A stretch of DNA of 40,530 nucleotides from the NCBI GenBank assembly GCA_026400815.1, contig JAPLOI010000016.1, forward strand, positions 1 through 40,530, in the 5' to 3' direction. The notes under the pieces are model-generated. The model ran no database searches. It saw only the letters and a program-made list of their open reading frames with translations, and was not told the origin of the DNA. Shown here piece by piece: positions 33,465 through 40,530 of the stretch. The position numbers were made by a program, and so were the translations under genes. Numbering within the stretch: position 1 is the first letter of the stretch; each line of letters opens with the position of its first letter. Origin of the DNA: Alphaproteobacteria bacterium. Its GTDB lineage: Bacteria > Pseudomonadota > Alphaproteobacteria > Acetobacterales > Acetobacteraceae.

Positions 33465-35042
33465 TCAGAAGCTCAGGTCGAGGCCCTTGTAGAAAACGTT
33501 CTGGTAGAGCGTGTGCGGGCGGGCACCCTTCAGGCGCTTGTTGGTGACCATGTACATGTCCACGTTGAGCACCGGGATCCACAGGTGCTCGCGCGAGACC
33601 TGTTCCTGCACCAGCCCGAAATTGAGCGTGCGCGCCTCGGGCACCAGCGCCGTCTTGCCCAGCCGCAGCCACTCGTCGGTCTGCTCGTTCTTCCAGTTCA
33701 TCCGGTTGGGCGTGGGGATGTTGCGGCTGTCAAAATACAGGCTCATCAGGTCGCCGGCGGTGAGGTAAGGCACCGTCACGGACCAGATCTCGTAGTCCTG
33801 CTCGCCCATCTTGATCGGCGCTATGGTGCTGTCCCAAACCTGCAGGCGCCAATCCACGCCGACCTTGCGCAGGTAGCCCTGGATTGCCTCAGCCACCTTG
33901 GCCGAGTTGGTGTTGGCGGACACGTACACGCGCGGCGCAAGCTTCATGCCATCCTTCTCGCGGATGCCGTCGGCGCCCATCTTCCAGCCGGCCTCATCCA
34001 GCAGGCGGTTGGCGCGCGCCACGTCCTCCTTCAGGAAGTCGCGGGATTTCGGCGCGTAGTCCAACGCCAGTGGGTCCACGTTGGTGTAGGCGGGCTCGGC
34101 ATTGCCCAGCAGCACGCCCTTTCCGATCTCCGCCCGGTTGATGGCGATGCTCATCGCCTCGCGCACGCGCGCATCGGCCACCATCGGGCGGGTGATCTTG
34201 TAGCCGTAGTAGAGCAGCTGGAAGTTCGGCTCGGCGCGCTGCACCGTGAGCATCGGTGCTGCCTTGGCCTGGGTGAGGAAGGCGGTGGGGAAGGCGCCGG
34301 TGAGGTCGAAGCGCCCTGACATCATGGCAGCGACGCGGCTGGATTCCTCGGGGATGATCTTGATCGACATGCGATCGAACTTCACCGGGCCCGGGTTCTT
34401 GAACATCTTCGGGCCCCACTTGTAGTGCTCGTTCCGGCGCAGGTTGATCTCCGTGCGCGGCTGCCAGTTCACGAAGCACCAGGGGCCGGTGCCATCCATG
34501 CCCTGCACGCCGTAATCCTTGCCCAGCGTCTCCACGTTCTCGCGGTTCATGATCACGTTGGTGAACATGGTGAGCTGGAGCGGAAGATCGGAGAATCCTT
34601 CGGTCAGCTCATAGGAAACGGTGTGGGCATCCACCGCCGTCACGGCCTTCACCTCGCCGGCGCGCCAGGCGAAGGGGCCCTTGATCTCCGGGCTGCGCAG
34701 CCGGGTGATGCTGAAGGCCACGTCGTCCGCCGTCATCTTCTTGCCGGAGCAGAAGCGCACGTCGTCGCGCAGCTTGAAGGTGTATTTGCGCCCGTCGGGG
34801 CTCACCTCCCAGCTTTGGGCGAGGTAGGGGATCGGCGTCTTGCCGTCCCAGTCCAGCGCCACCAGCGTGTCCTGCACCATGTTGATGATGTCGCCGGCCG
34901 GCGACCACGTGGTGCGATGCGCGTCGAAATGCGGCGCATCCACGCCGCGCATGATGTTCAGCGTCTGGCCCTGCGTGGCGGGTGCGAAGCCGATCGCGGC
35001 CGCGATCGCCAATCCGGCCAGAACTCCCTTTTTCGTCGACAT
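33465..35042 (-). CDS. Peptide-type ABC transporter substrate-binding protein 2
   Basis: This 525-residue exported SBP-family-5 protein has a signal peptide of about 24 residues (ending FAPATQG). Motifs mirror the previous gene: [31 protein letters not shown] (C98), GTGPWCF (C189) and [20 protein letters not shown]. It is the closest paralogue of the 31836-33431 product. The start ATG 35040-35042 has GGGAGG about six bases upstream. It lies 33 bases before the first binding protein and 116 bases after the third, in the same operon. A different ligand range from its neighbour is likely but cannot be named. Confidence 0.92.
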   Translation of the reverse strand: MSTKKGVLAGLAIAAAIGFAPATQGQTLNIMRGVDAPHFDAHRTTWSPAGDIINMVQDTLVALDWDGKTPIPYLAQSWEVSPDGRKYTFKLRDDVRFCSGKKMTADDVAFSITRLRSPEIKGPFAWRAGEVKAVTAVDAHTVSYELTEGFSDLPLQLTMFTNVIMNRENVETLGKDYGVQGMDGTGPWCFVNWQPRTEINLRRNEHYKWGPKMFKNPGPVKFDRMSIKIIPEESSRVAAMMSGRFDLTGAFPTAFLTQAKAAPMLTVQRAEPNFQLLYYGYKITRPMVADARVREAMSIAINRAEIGKGVLLGNAEPAYTNVDPLALDYAPKSRDFLKEDVARANRLLDEAGWKMGADGIREKDGMKLAPRVYVSANTNSAKVAEAIQGYLRKVGVDWRLQVWDSTIAPIKMGEQDYEIWSVTVPYLTAGDLMSLYFDSRNIPTPNRMNWKNEQTDEWLRLGKTALVPEARTLNFGLVQEQVSREHLWIPVLNVDMYMVTNKRLKGARPHTLYQNVFYKGLDLSF

Positions 35043-35158
35043 AGGCGCCTCCCTGTCAGGCGTCGTTTCGGTGACTTGCAGCCCGGGCGGCCCCTGATGG
35101 GGCGCAGCCCGCCTCCGCGCGCCTGTTGCCGGCGCGTCGTTGAGCGGTGGCGCGCCGG

Positions 35159-36730
35159 TCAGGGCGCGTAATCGAGGCCCTTGTAGGTGAGCGACCCGTA
35201 GACGTGGTGTGCGCGCACGTTCTTGATGCGCTTGTTGGCCACCAGCGCCAGGCCCTGGTGCACCAGCGGCACCCAGAGCGCGTTCTTGTGCACGATGTCC
35301 TGCACCTCGGCGAAGGCCTTGAAGCGGGTCGCGTCATCCAGCGCGGCCACGCCGCGGTCCAGCGCGGCATCGGTGGCCGCGTCCTTCCAGTTCATGCGGT
35401 TGGGCGCCGGCATGTTGGCGGAGTGGAAATACAGCCGCAGCGCATCCCCGGCCGAGGAATAGGGGAAGCTGATCGACCAGATGTCGTAATCCTGCTGGGC
35501 GAGCTTGGAGAAGACGATCGTGCCGTCCCACATCTGCAGCTGCAGGTCCACGCCGATGCGGCGCCAGAAGCCCTGCGTCGCCTCGGCGATCTTGGGGGAG
35601 CGACCGCCGGCGAAACCATAGAGCAGTAGGCTCAGCTTCTTGCCGTCCTTGTAGCGGAAGCCGTCGGTGCCCATGCGCCAGCCGGCTTCATCCAGCAGGC
35701 GGGCGGCTTCGGCCGGATCGTAGCGGCCGAGGTGCTTCGGGGTGTCCGGGTTGTAGTCCGGTGCCTTGGGGTGGATGTAGGTCTCGGCCGGGATGCCGTT
35801 GCCGAAGTAGATGGAATCCACGATCTGCTTGCGGTCGATCGCCATGTTGAGCGCGGTGCGCACGCGCACGTCGCCCACGTTTTCCCGCGTGGTCTTGAAG
35901 CCGAGATAGAACAGCTGCAGATCCGCCTCCGGCCGGTAGATCGCCATGTTCGGCATGCGGGAGAGCTGCGGCAGGTACTGGTCGGGCATGGTGTAGGTGA
36001 GGTCGCCCTGGCCGGAGGCCATGGTAGCGAGGCGGGCGCCTTCCTCTGGCACGATCTTCCAGACCACGCGCTGGAACTTGGCGGGGCCGCGGTTCTGGTA
36101 GATCGGCGGGCCCCATTTGTAGGCATCGTGCCGGGTGGCGACGGTCTGGTTGCGCGGCTCCCAGGACTGGAAGCAGTAGGGGCCGGTGCCGTCCATGCCC
36201 TTGATGCCGTAATCCTTGCCCAGCGCCTCCACGCTCTCCTTGCTGACGATGGTGGCATGGAAGTTGGTGAGGTTCAGCAGAAGCTCGCTGAACGGGGCGC
36301 TCATCTTGTATTCAACCGTCGTCGCGTCCTTGGCGGTGACGGAGATGCCGGGGCCCATGCGCCAGGCGAAGGGGGCGCGGGTTTCCTTGTCCAGCACGCG
36401 CTGGAAGGTATAGGCCACGTCCTCGGCGGTGAACTTCTTGCCGGAGCAGAAGGTGACATCGTCGCGCAGCTTGAAGGTGTAGGTGGTGCCGTCCGCACTC
36501 ACCTCCCAGGAGTTTGCCAGCGAGGGGCGGATGGTCGTGAGGTCGTAGTCCAGCGCCACCAGTGTATCGCCGGTCTTGAACAGCACCTCGCCGGTGGCGC
36601 CGGCGGTGGTGCGCACACCGTCGTAGTTCGGTGCGTCGATGTTGCGGATGATCGTGAGCGTCTGCGCCGCGGCCGGGGTGGCGAGGAGCGTTGCGAGCAC
36701 GGAAAGGGCGGCGAGGCGGCGGGGCGTCAT
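35159..36730 (-). CDS. Peptide-type ABC transporter substrate-binding protein 3
   Basis: This 523-residue exported SBP-family-5 protein has a signal peptide at 1-22 (ending PAAA). It shares the family frame with its two neighbours ([19 protein letters not shown] with C95, GTGPYCF with C186, NRMNWKDAATDAAL near the end) but is clearly more diverged, e.g. LDYDLTTIRPSLANSW. The ATG at 36728-36730 is chosen because it gives a standard signal peptide; the frame runs further up into the permease gene. It directly follows the second permease gene (25 bases), the normal place for the main binding protein, so the other two may be later duplicates. Confidence 0.92.
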   Translation of the reverse strand: MTPRRLAALSVLATLLATPAAAQTLTIIRNIDAPNYDGVRTTAGATGEVLFKTGDTLVALDYDLTTIRPSLANSWEVSADGTTYTFKLRDDVTFCSGKKFTAEDVAYTFQRVLDKETRAPFAWRMGPGISVTAKDATTVEYKMSAPFSELLLNLTNFHATIVSKESVEALGKDYGIKGMDGTGPYCFQSWEPRNQTVATRHDAYKWGPPIYQNRGPAKFQRVVWKIVPEEGARLATMASGQGDLTYTMPDQYLPQLSRMPNMAIYRPEADLQLFYLGFKTTRENVGDVRVRTALNMAIDRKQIVDSIYFGNGIPAETYIHPKAPDYNPDTPKHLGRYDPAEAARLLDEAGWRMGTDGFRYKDGKKLSLLLYGFAGGRSPKIAEATQGFWRRIGVDLQLQMWDGTIVFSKLAQQDYDIWSISFPYSSAGDALRLYFHSANMPAPNRMNWKDAATDAALDRGVAALDDATRFKAFAEVQDIVHKNALWVPLVHQGLALVANKRIKNVRAHHVYGSLTYKGLDYAP

Positions 36731-36755
36731 GCGGGCGTCTCCGACGTCGGTGGGG

Positions 36756-37643
36756 CTATTGCTGCAGGCGGGGGTCGAGCACGTCGCGGATCGCATCGCC
36801 CAGCAGGTTGGCGCAGAGCACGATGACGAAGATGGCGAGCGACGGGACGGTGGCGATGTGCGGGGCCATGAACAGGAAGTCGCGGCCCTGGGCGGCCATC
36901 ATGCCCAGTTCGGCGGTGGGAGGCTGGGCGCCCATGCCGAGGAAGGAGAGCGCCGAGCCGATCAGGATGATCTGGCCGAAGCGCAGGGTGAGGAAGACGA
37001 AGATGGTGGAGATGCAGTTCAGCGTGAGGTAGCGCCAGATCAGGGTGAAATCGGACACGCCGAGCGCGCGGCCGGCCTCCATGAATTCCTGCTCCATCAC
37101 GCCGATGGCGGCACCGCGGGCCACGCGGGCGACATCGGGGATGGTGGCGACGACGAGGGCGATGAGCACCGCGGTCATGCCGGCGCCGGCGATGGCGGCC
37201 ACGGCGAGGCCGATCAGGATGGCGGGGAAGGCGAGCAGCACATCCACCAGGCGCATGATCCAGCCGTCGAGCGGCTTGTAGAACGCGGCCAGGATGCCGA
37301 GCAGCCCGCCCAGCAGGCCGCCGAAGATGACGCCGACCAGGCCGAGCATGAGGGTGTTGCGCGTGCCGTAGATCAGGCGGCTGAGGATGTCGCGGCCGTT
37401 GCTGTCGGTGCCCAGGAGGTGGTCGCCGCCGGGCGGGGCCATGACGTTCAGCAGGTTGATGGCGTAGGGGTCGTAGGGCGCGACCCATTCGGCGAAGAGT
37501 GCTGCCACTACCACGACCGTGAGGATGGTCGCGGCGGCGCCGGCCACCCTGTCGCGCATGATGCGGCGCAGGACCGAGGGGCGGGACATCTCCGATGAGG
37601 CGGTGGCCGGTGCTGCCGGGGCCGCGTTGATGGTGGTGCTCAT
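36756..37643 (-). CDS. Peptide-type ABC transporter permease (DppC/OppC-like)
   Basis: This 295-residue inner-membrane protein has an N-terminal membrane segment after the cytoplasmic tail (about residues 36-53), then LLGTDSNGRDILSRLIYGTRN, the hallmark of the DppC group. About five more segments follow, with the EAA loop FMEAGRALGVSDFTLIWRYL near 208-227. It should pair with the DppB-like protein. The ATG at 37641-37643 overlaps the stop of the upstream permease gene (ATGA). The C-terminus is the usual DVLDPRLQQ. Confidence 0.92.
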   Translation of the reverse strand: MSTTINAAPAAPATASSEMSRPSVLRRIMRDRVAGAAATILTVVVVAALFAEWVAPYDPYAINLLNVMAPPGGDHLLGTDSNGRDILSRLIYGTRNTLMLGLVGVIFGGLLGGLLGILAAFYKPLDGWIMRLVDVLLAFPAILIGLAVAAIAGAGMTAVLIALVVATIPDVARVARGAAIGVMEQEFMEAGRALGVSDFTLIWRYLTLNCISTIFVFLTLRFGQIILIGSALSFLGMGAQPPTAELGMMAAQGRDFLFMAPHIATVPSLAIFVIVLCANLLGDAIRDVLDPRLQQ

Positions 37644-38578
37644 CCGCGCTGCATCCTCGGGTCGAGATAGACGTAGAACACGTCCACGAGCAGGTTGATC
37701 AGCAGGAAGGCGAGCGCCAGGATCATGATCGCGCCCTGGGCCGTGGGGAAATCGCTGGAGATGATGGCGCCCACGGCCAGCCTGCCGACCCCGGGCCAGC
37801 TGAACATCGTTTCCGTGACCACGGCGCCGCCCAGCAGGTAGGCGGCCTGGAGGCCGATCAGCGTCACCACGGGGATCAGCGCGTTGCGCAGGGCGTGGCC
37901 GATGATGACCGTGCGTTCGCGCAGGCCCTTGGCGCGGGCGGTGCGGACGAAATCGGCGCCCAGGACCTCCAGCACCGCGGTGCGGGTGAGGCGGGCGATC
38001 GGGCCGATGAGCACGCTGCCGAGCGTGAGGCAGGGCAGGATCATGCTGGTGAACCCGCCGGCCCAGAACGGGCCGTTGCGGCCGGTGAAGGGCAGCAGGT
38101 CCCATTTGAAGCCGACATACTGGATCAGCAACAGGCCGATGAAGAAGATTGGCATCGACACGCCGGCGACCGAGATCGCCATGATGGCGCGGTCGATCAG
38201 CGTGCCGCGCTTCACCGCGGCGAAGGTGCCGAGCATGATGCCGAGCGGGATCGCCATGGCCAGGCCGCCGACCATCAGCTCCAGCGTTGGCCCGATGGTT
38301 TGGGCCAGCTCCTCGCTGACGGCCTTGTTGGAGATGATGGAGCGGCCGAGGTCGCCCTGGACCACGCGGCCGATGTATTCGATGAACTGGACGATGATCG
38401 GCCGGTCCAGCCCGAGCTCCAGGCGGATCGCATCGATGGTTTCCTGCTTGGCGTCGGGGCCGGCGATGATCTGGGCGGGATCGGCCGGGGCCACCTGCAT
38501 CATCACGAAGCACAGGAACAGGACGCCGACGAGCGCCGGAAACGAGATGACGAGTCGGTGGATGATCTGCCGGCCCAT
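37640..38578 (-). CDS. Peptide-type ABC transporter permease (DppB/OppB-like)
   Basis: This 312-residue inner-membrane protein has the DppB pattern: an N-terminal membrane segment (about 9-30), then a periplasmic region containing LDRPIIVQFIEYIGRVVQGDLGRS. Further membrane segments follow, with the EAA loop FVRTARAKGLRERTVIIGHAL and the C-terminal FYVYLDPRMQRG. ATG 38576-38578 is chosen because GGGGAGG sits about five bases upstream, the strongest ribosome-binding site in this operon. It is the first transporter gene of the operon, 194 bases after the CoA-transferase gene. Confidence 0.92.
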   Translation of the reverse strand: MGRQIIHRLVISFPALVGVLFLCFVMMQVAPADPAQIIAGPDAKQETIDAIRLELGLDRPIIVQFIEYIGRVVQGDLGRSIISNKAVSEELAQTIGPTLELMVGGLAMAIPLGIMLGTFAAVKRGTLIDRAIMAISVAGVSMPIFFIGLLLIQYVGFKWDLLPFTGRNGPFWAGGFTSMILPCLTLGSVLIGPIARLTRTAVLEVLGADFVRTARAKGLRERTVIIGHALRNALIPVVTLIGLQAAYLLGGAVVTETMFSWPGVGRLAVGAIISSDFPTAQGAIMILALAFLLINLLVDVFYVYLDPRMQRG

Positions 38579-38772
38579 GCTTCCTCCCCTAGACAACGGG
38601 AGCGCGTTGGCAGTCCGGCATGGTTCCGGCGCCCCGTATCCTCCCGTTCGCACCCCTGGTGGGGTGTCGTTCTGCCCTTGCCCGGGCTTACGCCGCGGTC
38701 ATCGCTTTGCAACTAATGCATGTCTGGCAGAATTCAACGGGGAAACTCAACCGAATTCGTACAGCGGAACGT
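38579..38772 (-). promoter_or_regulatory. Leader region of the peptide-transporter operon
   Basis: This 194-base gap, locally less GC-rich around 38705-38765, is the only sizeable space ahead of the transporter operon, so its promoter and any operator probably lie here. Two GAATTC hexamers at 38730-38735 and 38753-38758 are separated by 17 bases with CAAC in each flank, a possible binding site. No convincing -35/-10 pair was found by eye. Read-through from the CoA-transferase gene is also possible. Confidence 0.35.
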
Positions 38773-39972
38773 TTATCGGTTGATCGCACCGGTGGCGGAC
38801 AGGGCCGCGATCTCGGCGGCGGAGTAGCCGGCTTCGGCCAGGATCTGCTGGGTGTGCTGGCCGAGGGAGGCGGCGAATTCGCGGACCGTGGTGGGGCCGC
38901 CGGAGAGGCGGAAGGGGGCGTTCATGACCTTGAAGGGGCCGGCGCTGTCGTGGACTTCGGCCAGGGCCTGGCGGTGGGCGAGCTGGGGATCGGCCAGAGC
39001 TTCGGCCACGGTGCGGTAGGCGGAGCAGGGGACGCCGGACTGCATGAAGGCGGCCTCGACCTCCTTGGTGGGGAGGGTGCGGGACCAGGTTTCCATCTCT
39101 TCCATCAGGACCGCCCAGTTGTTGCGGCGGTCTGGATACTTCTCGAAGCGGGGGTCGGTGATCCAATCCTCGCGGTTGGCCGCCTTTGCCGCGTTCTGGA
39201 AGGTGCGTTCGCTGGCGATGGCGGGGAGGACGTAGCCATCTTTCGTTGCCACTGGGCCGAACATGTGGCGGGGCGGGGGCGGGGGGAGTTCGAACTGGGT
39301 GCCCTGGACCTCGCCGAGGGTGAGGTTGAGCATGGCTTCGAGCATTGAGACGTCGACCACCTGGCCGCGGCTGGTGGCGTTGCGCTGGTGGAGGGCGGTG
39401 GCGATGGCGCCGAAGGCGTAGGTGCCGCTGAGGACATCCGCGATGTAGATGCCGCAGAAATCCGGCATGGTTCGGCCGGGCTGGTAGGCCATGTGGGCGA
39501 GATCGAAGCCGGAGCTGGCGTGGATCGCGGGGGCGTAGGCGGCGAGGCCCGAGGAGGGGCCGGTTTGGCCGAAGCCAGAGATGGCGCAGTAGATCAGGCG
39601 GGGATTGGCTTCGAGCAGGCTTTGGGCGCTGAGGCCGAAGCGCTGCATGACGCCGGGGCGGAAATTTTCCACCAGGATATCGGCGCTGGCGGCGAGGCGG
39701 CGGACGACGTTGACGGCGGCTTCCTGCTTGAGGTCGAGCACGAGGCTGCGCTTGCCGGCGTTGAGGCCGCCATAGGAGGTGCTGGCGCCATCACGGATGG
39801 GGGGGCGGGTGCGGGTGAGCTCGCCTTCGGGGGCCTCGATCTTGATGACGTCCGCCCCGGCATCGGCGAGGAGGCGGGCGCAATAGGGGCCGGCGATGGT
39901 GGTGGCCATATCGATGACGCGCAGCCCGTGGAGCGGGCGGCCCGCCGTGTTGCTGCCTTGGGTGGTGCTCAT
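38773..39972 (-). CDS. CaiB/BaiF-type (class III) CoA-transferase family protein
   Basis: This 399-residue enzyme moves CoA between carboxylic acids through an aspartyl-CoA intermediate. Family blocks are LHGLRVIDMATTIAGPYCARLL near the start, GADVIKIEAP (39-48), GKRSLVLDLK (73-82), VENFRPGVMQRFGL (101-114) and AISGFGQTGP (130-139). The likely catalytic aspartate is D179 in GIYIADVLSG. The C-terminal FKVMNAPFRLSG is also typical. The ATG at 39970-39972 has GGGGGAA about seven bases upstream. It lies ahead of the peptide-transporter operon in the same direction, so the transporter might supply an acid it activates; that link is only positional. Confidence 0.9.
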   Translation of the reverse strand: MSTTQGSNTAGRPLHGLRVIDMATTIAGPYCARLLADAGADVIKIEAPEGELTRTRPPIRDGASTSYGGLNAGKRSLVLDLKQEAAVNVVRRLAASADILVENFRPGVMQRFGLSAQSLLEANPRLIYCAISGFGQTGPSSGLAAYAPAIHASSGFDLAHMAYQPGRTMPDFCGIYIADVLSGTYAFGAIATALHQRNATSRGQVVDVSMLEAMLNLTLGEVQGTQFELPPPPPRHMFGPVATKDGYVLPAIASERTFQNAAKAANREDWITDPRFEKYPDRRNNWAVLMEEMETWSRTLPTKEVEAAFMQSGVPCSAYRTVAEALADPQLAHRQALAEVHDSAGPFKVMNAPFRLSGGPTTVREFAASLGQHTQQILAEAGYSAAEIAALSATGAINR

Positions 39973-40077
39973 GCTTGGTTTCCCCCTTTGCTTGTGGGGA
40001 ACGGTAGCAGGGGCGGGGGGAAAGGGAAGGTGGGAAGAAAATTTTGAACGCGGAATGAAATGGGCGTGGGTGGGGTG

Positions 40078-40530
40078 CTAGGCGCCCTTGCCGAATCTTC
40101 GGCGGTTGTAGCGGGCGAAGGCGAGGGCGTTGCGGGGGATGGGGCGGTCGGTGGGGAGGGGGGTTCCGGCTTTGGTGGTGCGGACAGAAGAGCCCCCCTC
40201 CGGCTCCCCCCGGCTTCGCCGAGGGGAGAGAAGAATCGGTTTTTTGACACGAGGGCCGCGCGGGGGGCCGGGGAGTTGGAGGATGTCGGGGAGGTCGATG
40301 GCGAGGAGGCGGGCGGGGCCGCGCAGGGTGCGGATGGCGGCGGCGCGGGCGCAGGGCGGGGCGGCGGCGAGGGTGCTTGTGGTGGCGGGGTCGTTGAGGA
40401 GGGTGGTGAGCTGGGCGGCGTGGCCGCGGACGTGGTGATCGGTGACGGCGCCGAGCCAACCGCGGCGGCGGGGGAGGTACGGGGTGGGGGTGGCTGGGCG
40501 CTGGCGGGCGGCGGGGGGGCGGTGGCGGGG
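40078..40530 (-). CDS. Unidentified gene, 3' part, running off the right edge
   Basis: The minus frame is open from the right edge to a TAG at 40078-40080, 150 residues with no start in the window. Codons in the upper part end mostly in G or C, and the protein reads YLPRRRGWLGAVTDHHVRGH, AAQLTTLLNDPATTSTLAAA, then ARLLAIDLPDILQLPGPP. A Pro/Arg-rich tail follows, ending NALAFARYNRRRFGKGA. I do not recognise the family. An intergenic-type palindrome (40204-40228) is read in frame as PILLSPRRSRGEPEGGSS, apparently inserted into the coding tail. It lies about 100 bases ahead of the CoA-transferase gene on the same strand. Confidence 0.5.
   Translation of the reverse strand, partial: PRHRPPAARQRPATPTPYLPRRRGWLGAVTDHHVRGHAAQLTTLLNDPATTSTLAAAPPCARAAAIRTLRGPARLLAIDLPDILQLPGPPRGPRVKKPILLSPRRSRGEPEGGSSVRTTKAGTPLPTDRPIPRNALAFARYNRRRFGKGA
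40204..40228. repeat. Palindromic repeat within the right-edge coding frame
   Basis: Arms CTCCCCCCGGC (40204-40214) and GCCGAGGGGAG (40218-40228) pair with one mismatch around a TTC loop. The CCC/GGG-rich form is like the palindromes at 443-463 and 925-945 but not identical. It is read through in frame by the minus-strand gene. Confidence 0.5.

Noticed and set aside
31878-34319. Plus-strand open frame of about 813 codons opposite two binding-protein genes
   Set aside because: Shadow composition; it spans the junction of two well-supported genes.

Overview
The window is high-GC, densely coded DNA from a Gram-negative bacterium. Several genes point to an alphaproteobacterium, most likely of the Acetobacteraceae/Rhodospirillales type: an AapJ-type amino-acid binding protein, a mitofilin-like COG4223 protein, a DUF1127 protein, a GlnD of 942 residues and an ATP-grasp/alpha-E/transglutaminase triad. 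This placement is inference from gene content and base composition; there is no rRNA in the window. No tRNA, rRNA, insertion sequence or CRISPR array was seen.

Left edge (1-960): a short stretch of visibly lower GC holds a truncated LRAT-domain gene and possibly the tail of another gene. It is followed by intergenic palindromes and a DUF559 endonuclease-like pseudogene with an in-frame stop, which sits between two copies of one palindrome. Housekeeping block (966-7281): a phytanoyl-CoA dioxygenase-like enzyme, a DUF1127 protein divergent from a LysR regulator, a minus-strand run of an ABC-F ATPase, a prolyl-tRNA editing protein and a histone-deacetylase-family amidohydrolase, and ndk. Two 116-117 bp copies of a three-hairpin element lie just beyond gene ends at 1917-2033 and 7292-7407; their outer hairpins are conserved and the central stem changes sequence but stays paired.

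Middle block (7415-19785): mostly minus-strand genes for envelope proteins. They are an ABC permease, a binding-protein/permease fusion with no ATPase gene, a methyltransferase, an AapJ-type binding protein, an MlaA-like protein without a lipobox, a beta-carbonic-anhydrase-like protein with an extra C-terminal domain, a DUF6524-like membrane protein, an exported glycine-rich protein, a bestrophin-like DUF4239 protein, a small stand-alone copy of that extra domain, an exported protein of unknown family, a PstS-like binding protein with no Pst transporter, and a mitofilin-like membrane coiled-coil protein. One 4-TM gene runs the other way. Four genes (11714-14866) are joined by ATGA start/stop overlaps. 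This is the best candidate in the window for an undescribed system, perhaps an envelope complex handling inorganic carbon or anions, but its function is inferred only.

Right half (20313-40530): glnD, an exported protein that may be translated from a leaderless mRNA, two MFS transporters (one AmpG-like), the ATP-grasp/alpha-E/transglutaminase triad, then a peptide-type ABC operon. That operon has two permeases, three tandem paralogous binding proteins and two ATPases, and is preceded by a CaiB-type CoA-transferase. An unidentified gene running off the right edge carries a palindromic repeat read in frame.
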